A program made the translations under genes and the position numbers. Below are positions 50,962-60,965 of a stretch of 64,000 bases of DNA, piece by piece. Below the pieces are notes generated by a model. The model had not been told where the DNA came from and did not search any database. It was given only the letters and a program-made list of their open reading frames with translations. The first letter of the stretch is position 1, and the number at the start of each line of letters is the position of its first letter. This DNA is from Phormidesmis priestleyi ULC007. GTDB lineage: Bacteria > Cyanobacteriota > Cyanobacteriia > Leptolyngbyales > Leptolyngbyaceae. Location: assembly GCF_001895925.1 (NCBI RefSeq), contig NZ_MPPI01000008.1:81078-145077 (forward strand). The letters are read 5' to 3'.

Positions 50962-52242
50962 TTAAAGGTGACGCTCGGTTAATAAACCCATACGATCGTA
51001 AATAGGCAGAACAATTTGACGCATCGCCGGAAGCTGCCGAGAAAAATAGATCGAAGCAGCAATGCAAATCACGCCGCTAATCACGAGTGTATTGGGAGCG
51101 CCAATGCGACTGGCAAGACTTCCGGCAAACAAATTACCAAAGGTCGCCATGCTGATAAACGCGATCGTATACAAGCTCAAAACTCGTCCCCGCTTATCTT
51201 CTTCAACGATCGTCTGCAAAATCGTGTTGCTCGAAGTGGACTGGAGAATTAAGCTGCTTCCCAGCATAAACATCGCGATCAGCGACAGCCAAAGCACTTT
51301 AGAAAGGGCAAAGACAATCAGGGCAATTCCAAACACCGTGGGCGCGATCGCAATGATTTTTCCTAGACCGACGATCGTGCTGCGTGAACTGAGATAAACG
51401 GCTGACACCAACGCCCCCAAGCCAGACGATGCCATCAAAAAACCCAGCGTTTGCGGCCCGCCATGAAGAATGTTAGTGACAAAAATGGGCGCTAACACGG
51501 TGTAGGGCATTCCCACCAAGCTTACCAACCCGATCAGCAGCAGAATTGAGCGAATCGGAGGAAACCCAAACGCATAGACAAGACCCTCTTTGAGCTTCCG
51601 CAAAACCGTGTCTGACTTGCCAACCGAAGCTATCTGCCGAGGTCGGATTCGCATTGCCAAAAGTCCGATAATCACAGCAATGTAGCTGACTCCATCGATT
51701 AAAAAGCAAGTAGAGGTGCCTACTGCGGCGATTACCAAACCCGCGATCGCAGGCCCAATTAATCTGGCACCACTAAACAATGAAGAATTGAGCGCGATCG
51801 CGTTACTTAAATTCTCTCGTTGTTCAACCAGCTCGATCACAAAAGTTTGGCGGGTCGGCATATCGATCGCGTTCACACAGCCCTGAAAAATACTCAAAAC
51901 AATGATGTGCCAGATCTGAATCGTACCGCTAAACGCCAATGCTGCCAGCGCTAACGACTGAATCATTGACAGAATCTGAGTCCCAATCAGAATTCGATGA
52001 CGATTCAAGCGATCAACCAACACACCTGCAAATGGACTCAGCAAAAAATTAGGCACCTGCTGGGCAAATCCAACCACGCCCAAAAGCAGCGCTGAATTAG
52101 TCAAGCTATAAACCAACCAAATCACCGCCGTTTGTGACATCCAGGTGCCGACCAGAGAAATTCCCTGTCCAGCAAAAAACAAACGGTAGTTGCGAGACGA
52201 GAAAGCGCGGAAAACAGGGCTAATTTTCTCCGTGATAGACAT
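50962..52242 (-). CDS. MFS transporter, MFS_3 (EntS-like)
   Basis: 426 aa, 12 helices. FSSRNYRLFFAGQGISLVGT then WMSQTAVIWLVYSLTNSALL is the MFS_3 start, followed by GFAQQVPNFLLSPFAGVLVD and RLNRHRILIGTQ. EntS-like transporters export enterobactin; other members are general exporters. It sits between HlyD and EmrB, an uncommon place for a second exporter. The element at 52391-52562 and the hairpin at 52336 lie between it and HlyD. Confidence 0.9.
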   Translation of the reverse strand: MSITEKISPVFRAFSSRNYRLFFAGQGISLVGTWMSQTAVIWLVYSLTNSALLLGVVGFAQQVPNFLLSPFAGVLVDRLNRHRILIGTQILSMIQSLALAALAFSGTIQIWHIIVLSIFQGCVNAIDMPTRQTFVIELVEQRENLSNAIALNSSLFSGARLIGPAIAGLVIAAVGTSTCFLIDGVSYIAVIIGLLAMRIRPRQIASVGKSDTVLRKLKEGLVYAFGFPPIRSILLLIGLVSLVGMPYTVLAPIFVTNILHGGPQTLGFLMASSGLGALVSAVYLSSRSTIVGLGKIIAIAPTVFGIALIVFALSKVLWLSLIAMFMLGSSLILQSTSSNTILQTIVEEDKRGRVLSLYTIAFISMATFGNLFAGSLASRIGAPNTLVISGVICIAASIYFSRQLPAMRQIVLPIYDRMGLLTERHL

Positions 52243-52335
52243 AGCGATCGCAGCTCAGTAACATTTAGCAATACTTCAGTGTTCAAGTTCTTCTCACTGA
52301 GCAATACCCTCTGAAGAATGAGATTCAATAAAGAA

Positions 52336-52382
52336 AAAGGGTGAAGATCTACGATCGCTAGACTCGTAGATCTTCACCCTTT
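52336..52382. terminator. 19-bp perfect hairpin upstream of MFS gene
   Basis: AAAGGGTGAAGATCTACGA at 52336-52354 pairs perfectly with 52364-52382, loop TCGCTAGAC. On the minus strand, the direction of the operon, the T-side flank reads CCCTTTTTC, so it could terminate transcription from hlyD before the MFS gene. It adjoins the inserted element. Confidence 0.65.
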
Positions 52383-52390
52383 CTAAACAG

Positions 52391-52562
52391 ACGTGAATTC
52401 GATGGAGCCTTTCGCTGCGGTTGCAAATCCGGGTTGCCCCCTAAATCCCCCAAAATTGGGGGACTTTGAACCTAAAGTCTGGGCTTGAAGTCCCCCAGAA
52501 TTGGGGGATTTAGGGGGCTGAAGCGCTGAAGAACAAAGCGAAAGAACTCATCGAACTGACGT
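52391..52562. mobile_element. CCCCCTAAATCCCCC inverted-repeat element, copy 9, inside efflux operon
   Basis: Ends ACGTGAATTCGATGGAGC and CTCATCGAACTGACGT, full core. TAAACAG flanks it on both sides (52384-52390 and 52563-52569), a 7-bp target duplication. Inserted between hlyD and the MFS gene, 10 bp after the hlyD stop. Very close in sequence to copy 2 at 20879. Confidence 0.8.
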
Positions 52563-52571
52563 TAAACAGAA

Positions 52572-53957
52572 TTACTGTACCGTCACTGTCACTTCTGCTG
52601 ACATCCCAGGAGTAATGAACGACTCATAGCCGCGAATGCTATCGGCATCCAACGTCACTCTCACCGGAACTCGTTGAACGACTTTTGTAAAATTGCCCGT
52701 TGCATTATCAGGCGGCAACAGCGCAAACGAGGCACCCGATGCTGGGGATAGACTTTCAAGATGACCGCTAAATGTCTTGCTCGGAAAAGCATCTAGCTTG
52801 ACTTCGGCAACCTGTCCCGGACGCATTTTTTCTAACTGCGTCTCTTTAAAATTGGCAGTCACCCAATATTGGTTATCGACGATCGCCATCAATAGGTTTC
52901 CGGGCTGAACTGATTGACCGACTTGCACGGTTTTACGACCCACGCGACCCGCAACCGGAGCCGTAACATTTGTGTAAGAAAGCTGTAGCGCCGCATTCTT
53001 AAGCGCAACTTGTGCCTGATTAATCGCCGCTTGCGCCGTCTGATAATCGCTGCGGCTCACTGTGGTCTGCACGTTTTTAGCCTGAGCTTCTTGCACACCG
53101 CCTTGCGAAGAACTCAGCCCAGCTTGTGCCGTCGCCACCCCTTGTTGAGCTTGAGCCAATTTTGCTTGAGCTTGAGCAACTCCCTGATTAGCCGCCGCTT
53201 TTTGGGCACGAGCCACCGCAAACGCTTGTTGAGCAGTATCAAGATCACGACGCGCCACCGCCCCAGAGTTGTAGAGCGCCTGAAAGCGGTTCAGATCAGT
53301 CTGCGCCTTTTGCAGGTTAGCATCAACCTGCGCGACTTGCGCCTGAGCTTGAGGAATGCCCGATCGAGCTTCGGCAACTTGAGCTTGAGCGCTGGCGATC
53401 GCTGCCACTGCGCTGCCGACTCCACCCTGAGCTTGCGTGTTAGCAGCTTGAGCATTTTGAGCAGCCAAGTCGATGTTTACCTGAGCCGTGTTTGCTTTTC
53501 GACGAGCCGCTTCTAAATCGGTCTGAGCTTGCTGAAGCTTAATTTGATAGTCACGAGGGTCGAGTTTGACGAGAGGTTGCCCGGCGCTGACCGTTTGGTT
53601 GTCATCGACTAATACCTGATCAACCGTGCCCGCAAGCCGCGAGCTGATGGAGTGAATATTGCCAGTCACCGTCGCATTATCCGTCGATTGATGAGTTGAG
53701 GCGAATTGCCAATAGTGATAGCCAAAGCCACCAGCCACGATCGCGCCACCAACACCCACCCCTGCCAAAATTGCTTTGAGCGGTTTTTTGCGAGGAGCCG
53801 CAGGCGCGGTGTCAGGAGTAACTGGACGATCGACTCCGATCGGAGTCTCTTCGACAGGCGGTTTTTCTAAAACGATCGTGGGCAATTTTGAAAAATCGCT
53901 GGCTTCTTGAATGACTGGCTTGTGACCGTTGGTAGATTCAGTGCGAATGCCTTTCAT
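52572..53957 (-). CDS. HlyD/EmrA-family membrane fusion protein
   Basis: 461 aa. N-terminal cytoplasmic part, one helix (AILAGVGVGGAIVAGGFGYH), then the barrel-sandwich half-motif TGNIHSISSRLAGTVDQVLV, a very long Ala/Gln-rich coiled coil (about residues 140-310, AQAQVAEARSGIPQAQAQVA), the second half TNVTAPVAGRVGRKTVQVGQ and the beta-barrel NYWVTANFKETQLEKM-type region (QYWVTANFKETQLEKMRPGQ). The coiled coil is longer than in E. coli EmrA. The start at 53957 follows GTCATTCTC; an alternative at 53981. It links the inner-membrane exporter to an outer-membrane channel encoded elsewhere. Confidence 0.92.
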   Translation of the reverse strand: MKGIRTESTNGHKPVIQEASDFSKLPTIVLEKPPVEETPIGVDRPVTPDTAPAAPRKKPLKAILAGVGVGGAIVAGGFGYHYWQFASTHQSTDNATVTGNIHSISSRLAGTVDQVLVDDNQTVSAGQPLVKLDPRDYQIKLQQAQTDLEAARRKANTAQVNIDLAAQNAQAANTQAQGGVGSAVAAIASAQAQVAEARSGIPQAQAQVAQVDANLQKAQTDLNRFQALYNSGAVARRDLDTAQQAFAVARAQKAAANQGVAQAQAKLAQAQQGVATAQAGLSSSQGGVQEAQAKNVQTTVSRSDYQTAQAAINQAQVALKNAALQLSYTNVTAPVAGRVGRKTVQVGQSVQPGNLLMAIVDNQYWVTANFKETQLEKMRPGQVAEVKLDAFPSKTFSGHLESLSPASGASFALLPPDNATGNFTKVVQRVPVRVTLDADSIRGYESFITPGMSAEVTVTVQ

Positions 53958-54027
53958 GAGAATGACGTTCCTTGGGTGCAAATGAAGGTTAAAAAAGTTT
54001 GTTCTTAAAAAAGTCGATTGTTAGAAT

Positions 54028-54083
54028 TTTTACTTAGCGCTCTAAATATCTGACTACAAACAGAATAACACGATTTTACTTAG
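54028..54083. promoter_or_regulatory. Possible operator pair upstream of the efflux operon
   Basis: TTTTACTTAG occurs at 54028-54037 and 54074-54083, each followed by a G-rich half (CGCTCTAA, AGTGCGTAA). About 70-130 bp upstream of hlyD. Could be repressor sites or chance in AT-rich sequence. The rest of 53958-54299 shows nothing else, except CCGTATTGGC/CCATACGG arms near 54130-54170. Confidence 0.25.
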
Positions 54084-54299
54084 AGTGCGTAATACTTTAG
54101 AAGGAAGCCCGATCTATCTTTGTAGAGCTTTCCGTATTGGCTAAATAGATCAACAGATCTTCCATACGGCTGAAGATCATTTGGCTGGTTCACTCGATCG
54201 AACCATTCCCTAATTTTCTCTATTCATCACGGTGAAAGAGATGCAATCGCAGTAGATTAAGAAGGATGAAAGCAGTCTCCAGAAATAGGGACACCGCCC

Positions 54300-55493
54300 A
54301 TGGAGTGGAATGAGTTGGCGCAACACATCGGTGATATTCAAACTCAATTTCAGCAATTGCAGCAAACGATCGCCCTCTTGCCGCAGACCGACACACAAGC
54401 AACGCATCTCAATTACCTCTTTGAGAATTTGTTGAGTGGGCTGCAAAAAATTGACGGGTTAGAGATGCCATTGCAGGGTGAGCAGACTTTGAGAGCGAGT
54501 GAAGAAAAGTGGCGTGCTCTGAGCGCTTGCTCACCAGTGGGCATTTTTACCTGCGATGTCGATGGGCGAATCACTTACACCAATCCTCGCTGCCACGAGA
54601 TAGGCGACTTCACTCTAGAAGCAAGTCTAGGTCAGGAGTTTGCGACGGTGATTCATGCTGAAGATCGCGATCGTGTTGTGTCTCAATGGTGTGCCCAAGC
54701 CCCAACCGGGCAACCCCACGCCGATGAGTTTCGATTGGTTAACCCGGAAGGTGCCGTGCGGTGGGTGCGAGTGCGAACGGCTCCGATCGTCTCCAACGAC
54801 GGCAATTTGATGGGGCACACAGGCACGCTTGAAGACATCACCAAGCAAAAGCAAGCCGAAGCGCAAATTAAAGCCTCTTTGAGAGAGAAAGAAGCGCTCC
54901 TCAAAGAAATTCATCATCGCGTCAAGAACAATTTGCAGATTATTTCTAGCTTGCTTTATCTCCAAGCTCAGCGAATTGAAGACCCGAAAGTGCGACAAAT
55001 TTTTGAAGACAGCCAAAGTCGAATTAGCGCGATGGCGCTTGTTCATGACAACTTGTATCGATCGCAAAGTTTAGCTAGAATTAATTTCTCAGAATATATT
55101 CAAACCCTGACAACAAGTCTTTTTTATACCTATCGAATTCAGCCTGATCTGGTGCAGTTAAAAATGGATGTAGATGATAATGTTTTAGTGAGTTTAGATA
55201 AAGCAATTCCCTGTGGCTTAGTGCTCAATGAACTGATGACCAATGCCCTTAAACATGGCTTTTCAGATGGCACAACGGGCGAAATCGCAGTCACGTTAAA
55301 GAAAGTATCAAGTGGTCAAATCTATCTAACTGTTGAAAACGACGGAAATAACCTCCCAGAAACGTTTGAACTCAAGACCATTCAGTCAATGGGGTTGCGA
55401 CTCGTGCACGGACTCGTCAACCAATTGCAAGGGCATTTTGAGTTAGACAAAACTGATAAAACTTGCTTCACAATTACGTTTAGTGACTTGTGA
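54300..55493 (+). CDS. PAS-domain histidine kinase of the HisKA_2 type
   Basis: 397 aa, cytoplasmic. An N-terminal helical part, PAS ([20 protein letters not shown] ... [20 protein letters not shown]), then the HisKA_2 motif [20 protein letters not shown] with the phospho-accepting His, and a small ATPase ([45 protein letters not shown]). No receiver. A receiver-PAS-GAF protein begins 270 bp downstream on the same strand and could be its partner. The signal is unknown; the PAS has no evident ligand motif. Confidence 0.9.
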   Translation: MEWNELAQHIGDIQTQFQQLQQTIALLPQTDTQATHLNYLFENLLSGLQKIDGLEMPLQGEQTLRASEEKWRALSACSPVGIFTCDVDGRITYTNPRCHEIGDFTLEASLGQEFATVIHAEDRDRVVSQWCAQAPTGQPHADEFRLVNPEGAVRWVRVRTAPIVSNDGNLMGHTGTLEDITKQKQAEAQIKASLREKEALLKEIHHRVKNNLQIISSLLYLQAQRIEDPKVRQIFEDSQSRISAMALVHDNLYRSQSLARINFSEYIQTLTTSLFYTYRIQPDLVQLKMDVDDNVLVSLDKAIPCGLVLNELMTNALKHGFSDGTTGEIAVTLKKVSSGQIYLTVENDGNNLPETFELKTIQSMGLRLVHGLVNQLQGHFELDKTDKTCFTITFSDL

Positions 55494-55762
55494 ATAGCTC
55501 TACAATGCTCTAAGCAGTTTAGCGATCGATCGCTCTCTGATCTTTCGCGAATTTTCTTCAATGACTTGAAGAAAATCTCTGTAAGGCTGATATCGCGACG
55601 GGTTATTTTTGACTCTCATTTGCGCTAATAGCCTGATTTAATACACGCGCCGAAGTAGTCTGATCACTCCCTAAATTTAGCGGCTCATTTCATTAAGCTT
55701 AGTGAAATGGGTTAACTAATAGTGGAATCAAACGGTTAGACGATACATAATAATCTGCGAAC

Positions 55763-57106
55763 ATGGCGAAAATATTAGTGGTTGAGGATGAAAGCGTTGT
55801 CGCGTGGCATGTGCAGGAAGCTTTGCAGAAGCTAGGGCACGAAGTCATTAAAATTGTCACAACGGGCAGAGAGGCGATTCAGATTGCGGCTCAAGCTAGA
55901 CCGCATTTAGTGTTGATGGACATTCGATTGCAAGGAGATATTGATGGAATTGCTGCCGCAAAGAATATCTATTTTCAGTTAGACGTGCCCGTGGTTTATT
56001 TAACGGCCCACGCTGATGAACAAACGCTGCAACGGGCAACCGAAACCTCTCCATTTGGCTATCTCGTCAAGCCTTTCCAAGAGGCAGAACTGCAAGCGAC
56101 CATCAAAATTGCTCTACAGCGACATCAGTTAGAGAAAGCGCTAAAAGACACTCAGCAATGGTATGCGACCACGCTGATCAGCATTGGAGATGCCACGATC
56201 GCGACTGACATCGACGGGCTGATCACCTTCATGAATCCCACTGCCGAGATTCTCACAGGTTGGAATCAGGAACAGGCGCTCGGAGCCTTGATCACTCAGA
56301 TTTTAGACATTGTGGATGAAGACACGAGAAAGCCGATCGAGAATCCTTTACTTGCGGCTATGTGTCGAGGTGACACGATGACTTTGCCTCTAGGCTCTCT
56401 GCTGCGCGCTAAAGATGGCACCGAACGCCCGATCGGAGACAGTGCCTCCCCGATTCGCAATCGTGATGGGCAAATTATAGGCGGCGTGATGGTGTTTCAA
56501 GATCTGAGCGATCGCCGCCGCGTTGAGGCAACTCTACAGCAGCAAAACCAGTGCCTAGAAAACAGTCAAGACCAACTAACGCTTCAGCTACACCAGCGCA
56601 ATGAGCAGCTTCAGCAGGCGATTTCTTGCACCCAATTGCTGCAACGAGTTTTAGAGCAGTCCCGCGAGACGACCGATCGCCAGCAAATTTTGCAACTCAC
56701 GTTAAAAGAACTGGGACAGACCTTGGAGGCAGATTATTGCTGGGCGACGCTGCACGACGAAGACTATGCGATCGCGACGGTGATCTGTGATCAGGTCGGT
56801 CAAGGCACTGTGGCACCGATTTCTCTGGTCGGCAACCAGATTGTGCTACAAGATTTTTCTCGCTTTTATCTACGTCTCTTTCAGCACGATTGCTGGGTTG
56901 ACCCTAGTGCCGACCTCTTGCCGCCTGTCTATCAGTCGCTGCTCGACTCGACAACTCAAATGCTGATCTGCCCGATTCAAGACGATCGACGAGTGATTGG
57001 AGAAATTGGCATTTTGGTTCAGGGAAAACCAGTTTGGTCGCGGCTTCAGGCAGATTTGGTGGCACAAGTGGTTAGTCGGGCTACGATCGGGCCGCGGCAG
57101 GCTTAA
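55763..57106 (+). CDS. Receiver-PAS-GAF signalling protein
   Basis: 447 aa. REC domain first: AKILVVEDESVVAWHVQEAL, VLMDIRLQGDIDGIAAAKNI with the phospho-Asp, VVYLTAHADEQTL, GYLVKPFQEAELQ. Then a PAS (TLISIGDATIATDIDGLITF ... FQDLSDRRRVEATLQQQ), a short coiled coil and a GAF-like domain (RETTDRQQILQLTLKELGQT). There is no kinase or DNA-binding output, so the product may be a modulator or feed a partner. It resembles the N-terminal halves of cyanobacterial hybrid kinases with the catalytic part missing. Confidence 0.85.
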   Translation: MAKILVVEDESVVAWHVQEALQKLGHEVIKIVTTGREAIQIAAQARPHLVLMDIRLQGDIDGIAAAKNIYFQLDVPVVYLTAHADEQTLQRATETSPFGYLVKPFQEAELQATIKIALQRHQLEKALKDTQQWYATTLISIGDATIATDIDGLITFMNPTAEILTGWNQEQALGALITQILDIVDEDTRKPIENPLLAAMCRGDTMTLPLGSLLRAKDGTERPIGDSASPIRNRDGQIIGGVMVFQDLSDRRRVEATLQQQNQCLENSQDQLTLQLHQRNEQLQQAISCTQLLQRVLEQSRETTDRQQILQLTLKELGQTLEADYCWATLHDEDYAIATVICDQVGQGTVAPISLVGNQIVLQDFSRFYLRLFQHDCWVDPSADLLPPVYQSLLDSTTQMLICPIQDDRRVIGEIGILVQGKPVWSRLQADLVAQVVSRATIGPRQA

Positions 57107-57315
57107 CTCTATCCAGTGACGCAAACTCTGGTCGGAGAATTGCAGCGTTTCAACAGTGTCAGAGGTTTAAAGGGTTCTATTCAGGTGAGGGTCGATCGAG
57201 TGAGATGACGTTTATTTTGACGTGACCGATCGTGCCAAACTCAAAGATACTTTAGAGACGACGTGGGTTCGATGAGTTCTCGCGCTCTGTAGTGTTACTA
57301 ACCGCTTGCCAGACG

Positions 57316-60300
57316 ATGCCTAGCCAACCGACTAATTCTCTCTTTCATAGCAAGACGCTGAAAAGTGCTGTGCAGAGTTTTCCATTCACAGCAGATTTGG
57401 AGGAACGACAGCAAAAACTTGTTCAGTGGATTGAGCCTTTAGAGAAAGGAGTTTTGGATGAGATTAAGGAAGTCTCGCTACACGGACAGTTTTTAGCGGA
57501 TGTTTTTCAGCAGGTTTTGGGCTATCGCTCGGTGATTCAAGGGTCGGGGCAAGCCTGGGAGATTCATGCAGAACAGACGATCGCTGATGGGGGCGGCTCT
57601 GCTGATGGGGCGTTAGGGTTTTTTACGGCAACTGAAGGGAAGAAGGGAAAAGCTAAACTACAGGGTCGGGTGATTGCCCCGATCGAGCTAAAGGGTGCGA
57701 AAAATGATCTCGATCGACCTGCACCGGGACGCAAAGAGTCTGCGGTCGATCAGGGCTGGCGTTATGCCAATTATACGGCTGATTGCAAATGGGTGATTGT
57801 CTCTAATTATCGAGAGATTCGGCTGTATCAGACTAGCAAAACGCCTGCTTATTATGAGTCGTTTCGATTGGCAGACTTGAGAAGTTTGGAGACCTTTAAG
57901 CGGTTTTATTTTCTGCTGTGTCGCGATAATTTTTTGCCCGTTTCGGATGATCCAAACGCACGTTCTAGAGTTGATTTATTGCTGGCAGCGTCGAATGAGG
58001 CAGAAGACGCAATCACTAAAGATCTCTATCAGCAATACAAAACTGTGCGGATTAATCTGACGCAGCATTTTTGGGCTTCTGCACCAGATGACATTCTCGA
58101 TCGAGAGGCGGTGTTGATTGAGAAGGCTCAGAAGCTGCTGGATCGGATGCTGTTTATCGCTTTTTGTGAAGATAGACGGCTGTTGCCAGAGAAGACGATT
58201 CGCAAGGCTCATGATCACCGAGATCAATATAACCTGCGCCCTATTTGGGAGAACTATAAAGCGGTGTTTCGCTGGGTGGATGTGGGGAATGATGATCCGC
58301 CAATTCCGGGATATAACGGGGGTTTGTTTAAGCCCGATCGATTATTGGATGAGCGGCTTGAGGTGACAGACTCGCTCTGCACTCAGCTTAAAGAACTGGC
58401 GCGATTTGACTTTGATACTGAGGTGTCGGTCAACATTTTGGGTCACATCTTTGAGCAATCGGTGACTGATCTAGAAGAATTGAAGGCGTTGGCAACGGGG
58501 CAAGCCTTTGATCAAAAGAAGGGCAAGCGTAAAACTCAGGGTGTTTATTACACGCCAGCGTTTGTGACTCAATATATTGTCGAGGTGGCGTTGGGTGGCT
58601 ATCTCAAACGCAAGGAGCAAGAACTGATTGAGCGATCGCACCTCGATCAAATTTCTAAACAAGCGACGCGGCAACGGCGAGAGGCTGAGATTCAATTTTG
58701 GGAGGCGTATCGAGATATTTTGCTCAAAACGCGAGTGATTGATCCAGCGTGTGGGTCTGGGGCGTTTTTGATTGCGGCGTTTGACTATTTAAATCGAGAA
58801 TATGAGCGAGTGAATGAAGCGCTTGCGGCTTTGGAGTTTGCGAGTCAAACCAAGGGAAAAGGCTCTGGTGAATTTGTTGGACAGCGCAGCCTTTTTGATC
58901 TCAACAAAACTCTGCTCAATGAGAATTTGTATGGGGTTGATCTCTCGCCCGAATCGGTGGAAATCACTAAGCTATCGCTTTGGCTGAAGACGGCTGAACA
59001 GGGAAAAGCGTTGACTTATCTGGATGACAATATCAAGGTGGGGAACTCGATCGTGGCAGATTTGACCCTCGATCGTCGGGCGTTTAATTGGGAGGCAGCG
59101 TTTCCGCAGGTGTTTGCGGATGGTGGGTTTGATGTGGTGATTGGCAATCCACCTTATGTGAGGCAAGAGTTACTCACGCCATTTAAGTCTTATTTGCAAC
59201 AGCATTATGAGTCTTATGACGGGGTTGCAGATCTCTATGCTTATTTTTATGAGAAGGGATTGAAGATTCTCAAGCCGGATGGGATGTTGTCTTATATTGT
59301 CACTAATAAATGGTTTAAGGCGGGATATGGGGAATCGTTGCGGCGATTTTTTGCTCAAAATAGTGTGTTTGAACAAATCTTAGATTTTGGTCATGCTCCT
59401 ATTTTTGCTGATGCTGATACTTTCCCCTGCATTGTGTCGGTGCGGGCTTCTGCAACAAAACTAGAACCAGAAATAACAAAACTATCTCCTGATTCGTCGG
59501 TTCGGGTTTGCCCTGTGCCTCGTGAAAAGCTGAAAGACATCAACTTATCGCAATATGTGCAACAGGAAGGCTTCGATCTTCCTTGGTCACGGTTTACGGC
59601 AGATGCTTGGAGTCTGGAGCCATCAGCAGTAGAAGCGTTGATGCAGAAGATAAAAGTAGTGGGCGTACCGCTCAAAGATTTTGCAGGTATTAGTCCTTTA
59701 TATGGAACTAAAACAGGTCTTAACGAAGCGTTTGTTATCGATGGTGAAACTAGAAACGAGCTTATAAAACAAGATAACCGTGCTAGTGAGATCATCAAGC
59801 CTTTCTTGAGAGGGCAGGATATTAATCGCTGGAATCCTCAACACGCAGGGCAATGGATGATTTACACAACTAATGAGGTAAATCTAGGCTCTTTTCCAGC
59901 TATTGAAAGGCATCTGGCTAAATATAGGGAAAAATTAGAAGCGAGGGCTGGAGGACAGAATTGGTGGCAACTACAAGGAGTAACAGGTTCTTATCGCCTC
60001 TTTGAAAAACCCAAAATAGTCTATCAGGAAATCCAGTTTCACTCAGCGTTTGGTTACGATGAAAGTGGTCTTTACATTAATAACAAAGCGTTTATTTTAC
60101 CAACTTCCGATTTATATCTTCTTGGAGTACTCAATTCGCCTCTTTTATGGTGGTATAACTGGCGATACTTACCGCATATGAAGGATGAAGCATTAAGTCC
60201 ATCTGGGTACTTAATGCAATCTTCTCCGATCGCACCACCTACCGACGAAATCCGATCGCAGGTTGAACCGATCGTCACTCGCTTAATCGAAATTACCAAA

Positions 60301-60669
60301 GCCAATCAGGAAAGCGATCGAGAAGTTCAAGACTGGCTCCGAGTCGAACAACATATCGAAAAACTGGGTCAAAAGCTAGAAGACTTTTCTAGCCTTGATT
60401 GCGACCTCTTTGTGCAAGAAGTTAAAACCCGCAAACCCAAAAACTCATCACTCAACCCCAAAGCCCTCAAAGAATTGAGAGAAGTCTATAACGACTATGC
60501 GCCTAAGATTCAAACTCGTAAGGCTGAGGCATTAGCGATCGAGATCCAGCTATCTGATCTAGTCAATCAAGCTTATGGGCTAACGCCTGAAGAGATTGAT
60601 CTAATGTGGAAAACAGCACCGCCCCGAATGCCCATCCCTAAGCCAACCCGACCAGCACATCACCTATAG
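57316..60669 (+). CDS. Single-chain type IIG (Eco57I-like) restriction-methylation enzyme
   Basis: 1117 aa. N-terminal PD-(D/E)XK-type nuclease part with ADGALGFF and PIELKGAKND (about residues 95-130). Helical linker, then an adenine N6-methylase with motif I VIDPACGSGAFLIAAFDYLN (near residue 476) and the catalytic NPPY in VIGNPPYVRQE (residue 611), followed by a target-recognition domain resembling TaqI-type (GQWMIYTTNEVNLGSFPAIE). The three parts are intact, so both cutting and methylation are plausible. It is solitary, with no BREX or Pgl genes near. The in-frame start at 57292 adds eight residues. The dead MmeI-like gene at 27885 shows past R-M turnover. Confidence 0.88.
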   Translation: MPSQPTNSLFHSKTLKSAVQSFPFTADLEERQQKLVQWIEPLEKGVLDEIKEVSLHGQFLADVFQQVLGYRSVIQGSGQAWEIHAEQTIADGGGSADGALGFFTATEGKKGKAKLQGRVIAPIELKGAKNDLDRPAPGRKESAVDQGWRYANYTADCKWVIVSNYREIRLYQTSKTPAYYESFRLADLRSLETFKRFYFLLCRDNFLPVSDDPNARSRVDLLLAASNEAEDAITKDLYQQYKTVRINLTQHFWASAPDDILDREAVLIEKAQKLLDRMLFIAFCEDRRLLPEKTIRKAHDHRDQYNLRPIWENYKAVFRWVDVGNDDPPIPGYNGGLFKPDRLLDERLEVTDSLCTQLKELARFDFDTEVSVNILGHIFEQSVTDLEELKALATGQAFDQKKGKRKTQGVYYTPAFVTQYIVEVALGGYLKRKEQELIERSHLDQISKQATRQRREAEIQFWEAYRDILLKTRVIDPACGSGAFLIAAFDYLNREYERVNEALAALEFASQTKGKGSGEFVGQRSLFDLNKTLLNENLYGVDLSPESVEITKLSLWLKTAEQGKALTYLDDNIKVGNSIVADLTLDRRAFNWEAAFPQVFADGGFDVVIGNPPYVRQELLTPFKSYLQQHYESYDGVADLYAYFYEKGLKILKPDGMLSYIVTNKWFKAGYGESLRRFFAQNSVFEQILDFGHAPIFADADTFPCIVSVRASATKLEPEITKLSPDSSVRVCPVPREKLKDINLSQYVQQEGFDLPWSRFTADAWSLEPSAVEALMQKIKVVGVPLKDFAGISPLYGTKTGLNEAFVIDGETRNELIKQDNRASEIIKPFLRGQDINRWNPQHAGQWMIYTTNEVNLGSFPAIERHLAKYREKLEARAGGQNWWQLQGVTGSYRLFEKPKIVYQEIQFHSAFGYDESGLYINNKAFILPTSDLYLLGVLNSPLLWWYNWRYLPHMKDEALSPSGYLMQSSPIAPPTDEIRSQVEPIVTRLIEITKANQESDREVQDWLRVEQHIEKLGQKLEDFSSLDCDLFVQEVKTRKPKNSSLNPKALKELREVYNDYAPKIQTRKAEALAIEIQLSDLVNQAYGLTPEEIDLMWKTAPPRMPIPKPTRPAHHL

Positions 60670-60680
60670 CATGGATGTTT

Positions 60681-60911
60681 ATGTTCTTTCGATCGGTCGA
60701 GATGCTCTCTAAACAGGTCGAGATGTTCTTTCGATCGGTCGAGATGCTCTCTAAACAGGTTGAGATGTTCTTTCGATCGGTCGAGATGGTCTCTAAACAG
60801 GTCGAGATGTTCTCTCAACAAGTCAACTTGTTCTTTCGATCGGTCAACGTGTTCTCTAAATGGTTCAAGATGTTCTTTAAGCAGGTCGGGATGTTCTTTC
60901 GATTGAGGGCA
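60681..60911. repeat. 21-bp tandem repeat encoding heptads on both strands
   Basis: Eleven 21-bp units. The units alternate ATGTTCTTTCGATCGGTCGA and ATGCTCTCTAAACAGGTCGA types in the first part, then diverge. Plus frame reads MFFRSVE MLSKQVE units; the minus frame reads EHLDRSK EHLDLFR units, an amphipathic heptad with charged e/g positions. Both frames are open. It lies between the convergent methylase and moeB genes. Confidence 0.8.
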
Positions 60912-60921
60912 AAGCCTTCCC

Positions 60922-60954
60922 AGACTCCCAGCTTTTTTGAGAAGCCGGGAATCT
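60922..60954. terminator. Hairpin downstream of moeB and the 21-bp repeat
   Basis: AGACTCCCAGCTT (60922-60934) against AAGCCGGGAATCT (60942-60954), with TTTTGAG in the loop. Convergent transcripts meet here. Two mismatches; no long T tract. Confidence 0.4.
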
Positions 60955-60965
60955 GTTCAGAATCT

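Noticed and set aside
954-52562. Repeated GGGGG/CCCCC palindromes as a CRISPR array
   Set aside because: The copies are scattered over 50 kb, not spaced 60-70 bp apart, have inverted-repeat ends and no cas genes are present.
53958-54299. TetR-type operator upstream of the efflux genes
   Set aside because: Symmetry is weak and no regulator gene is adjacent; I list it only as a low-confidence site.
57257-57290. Solo element end GACGTGGGTTCGATGAGTTC before the type IIG gene
   Set aside because: Similar to the ACGTSAGTTCGATGA end, but short and without core or second end; could be chance.
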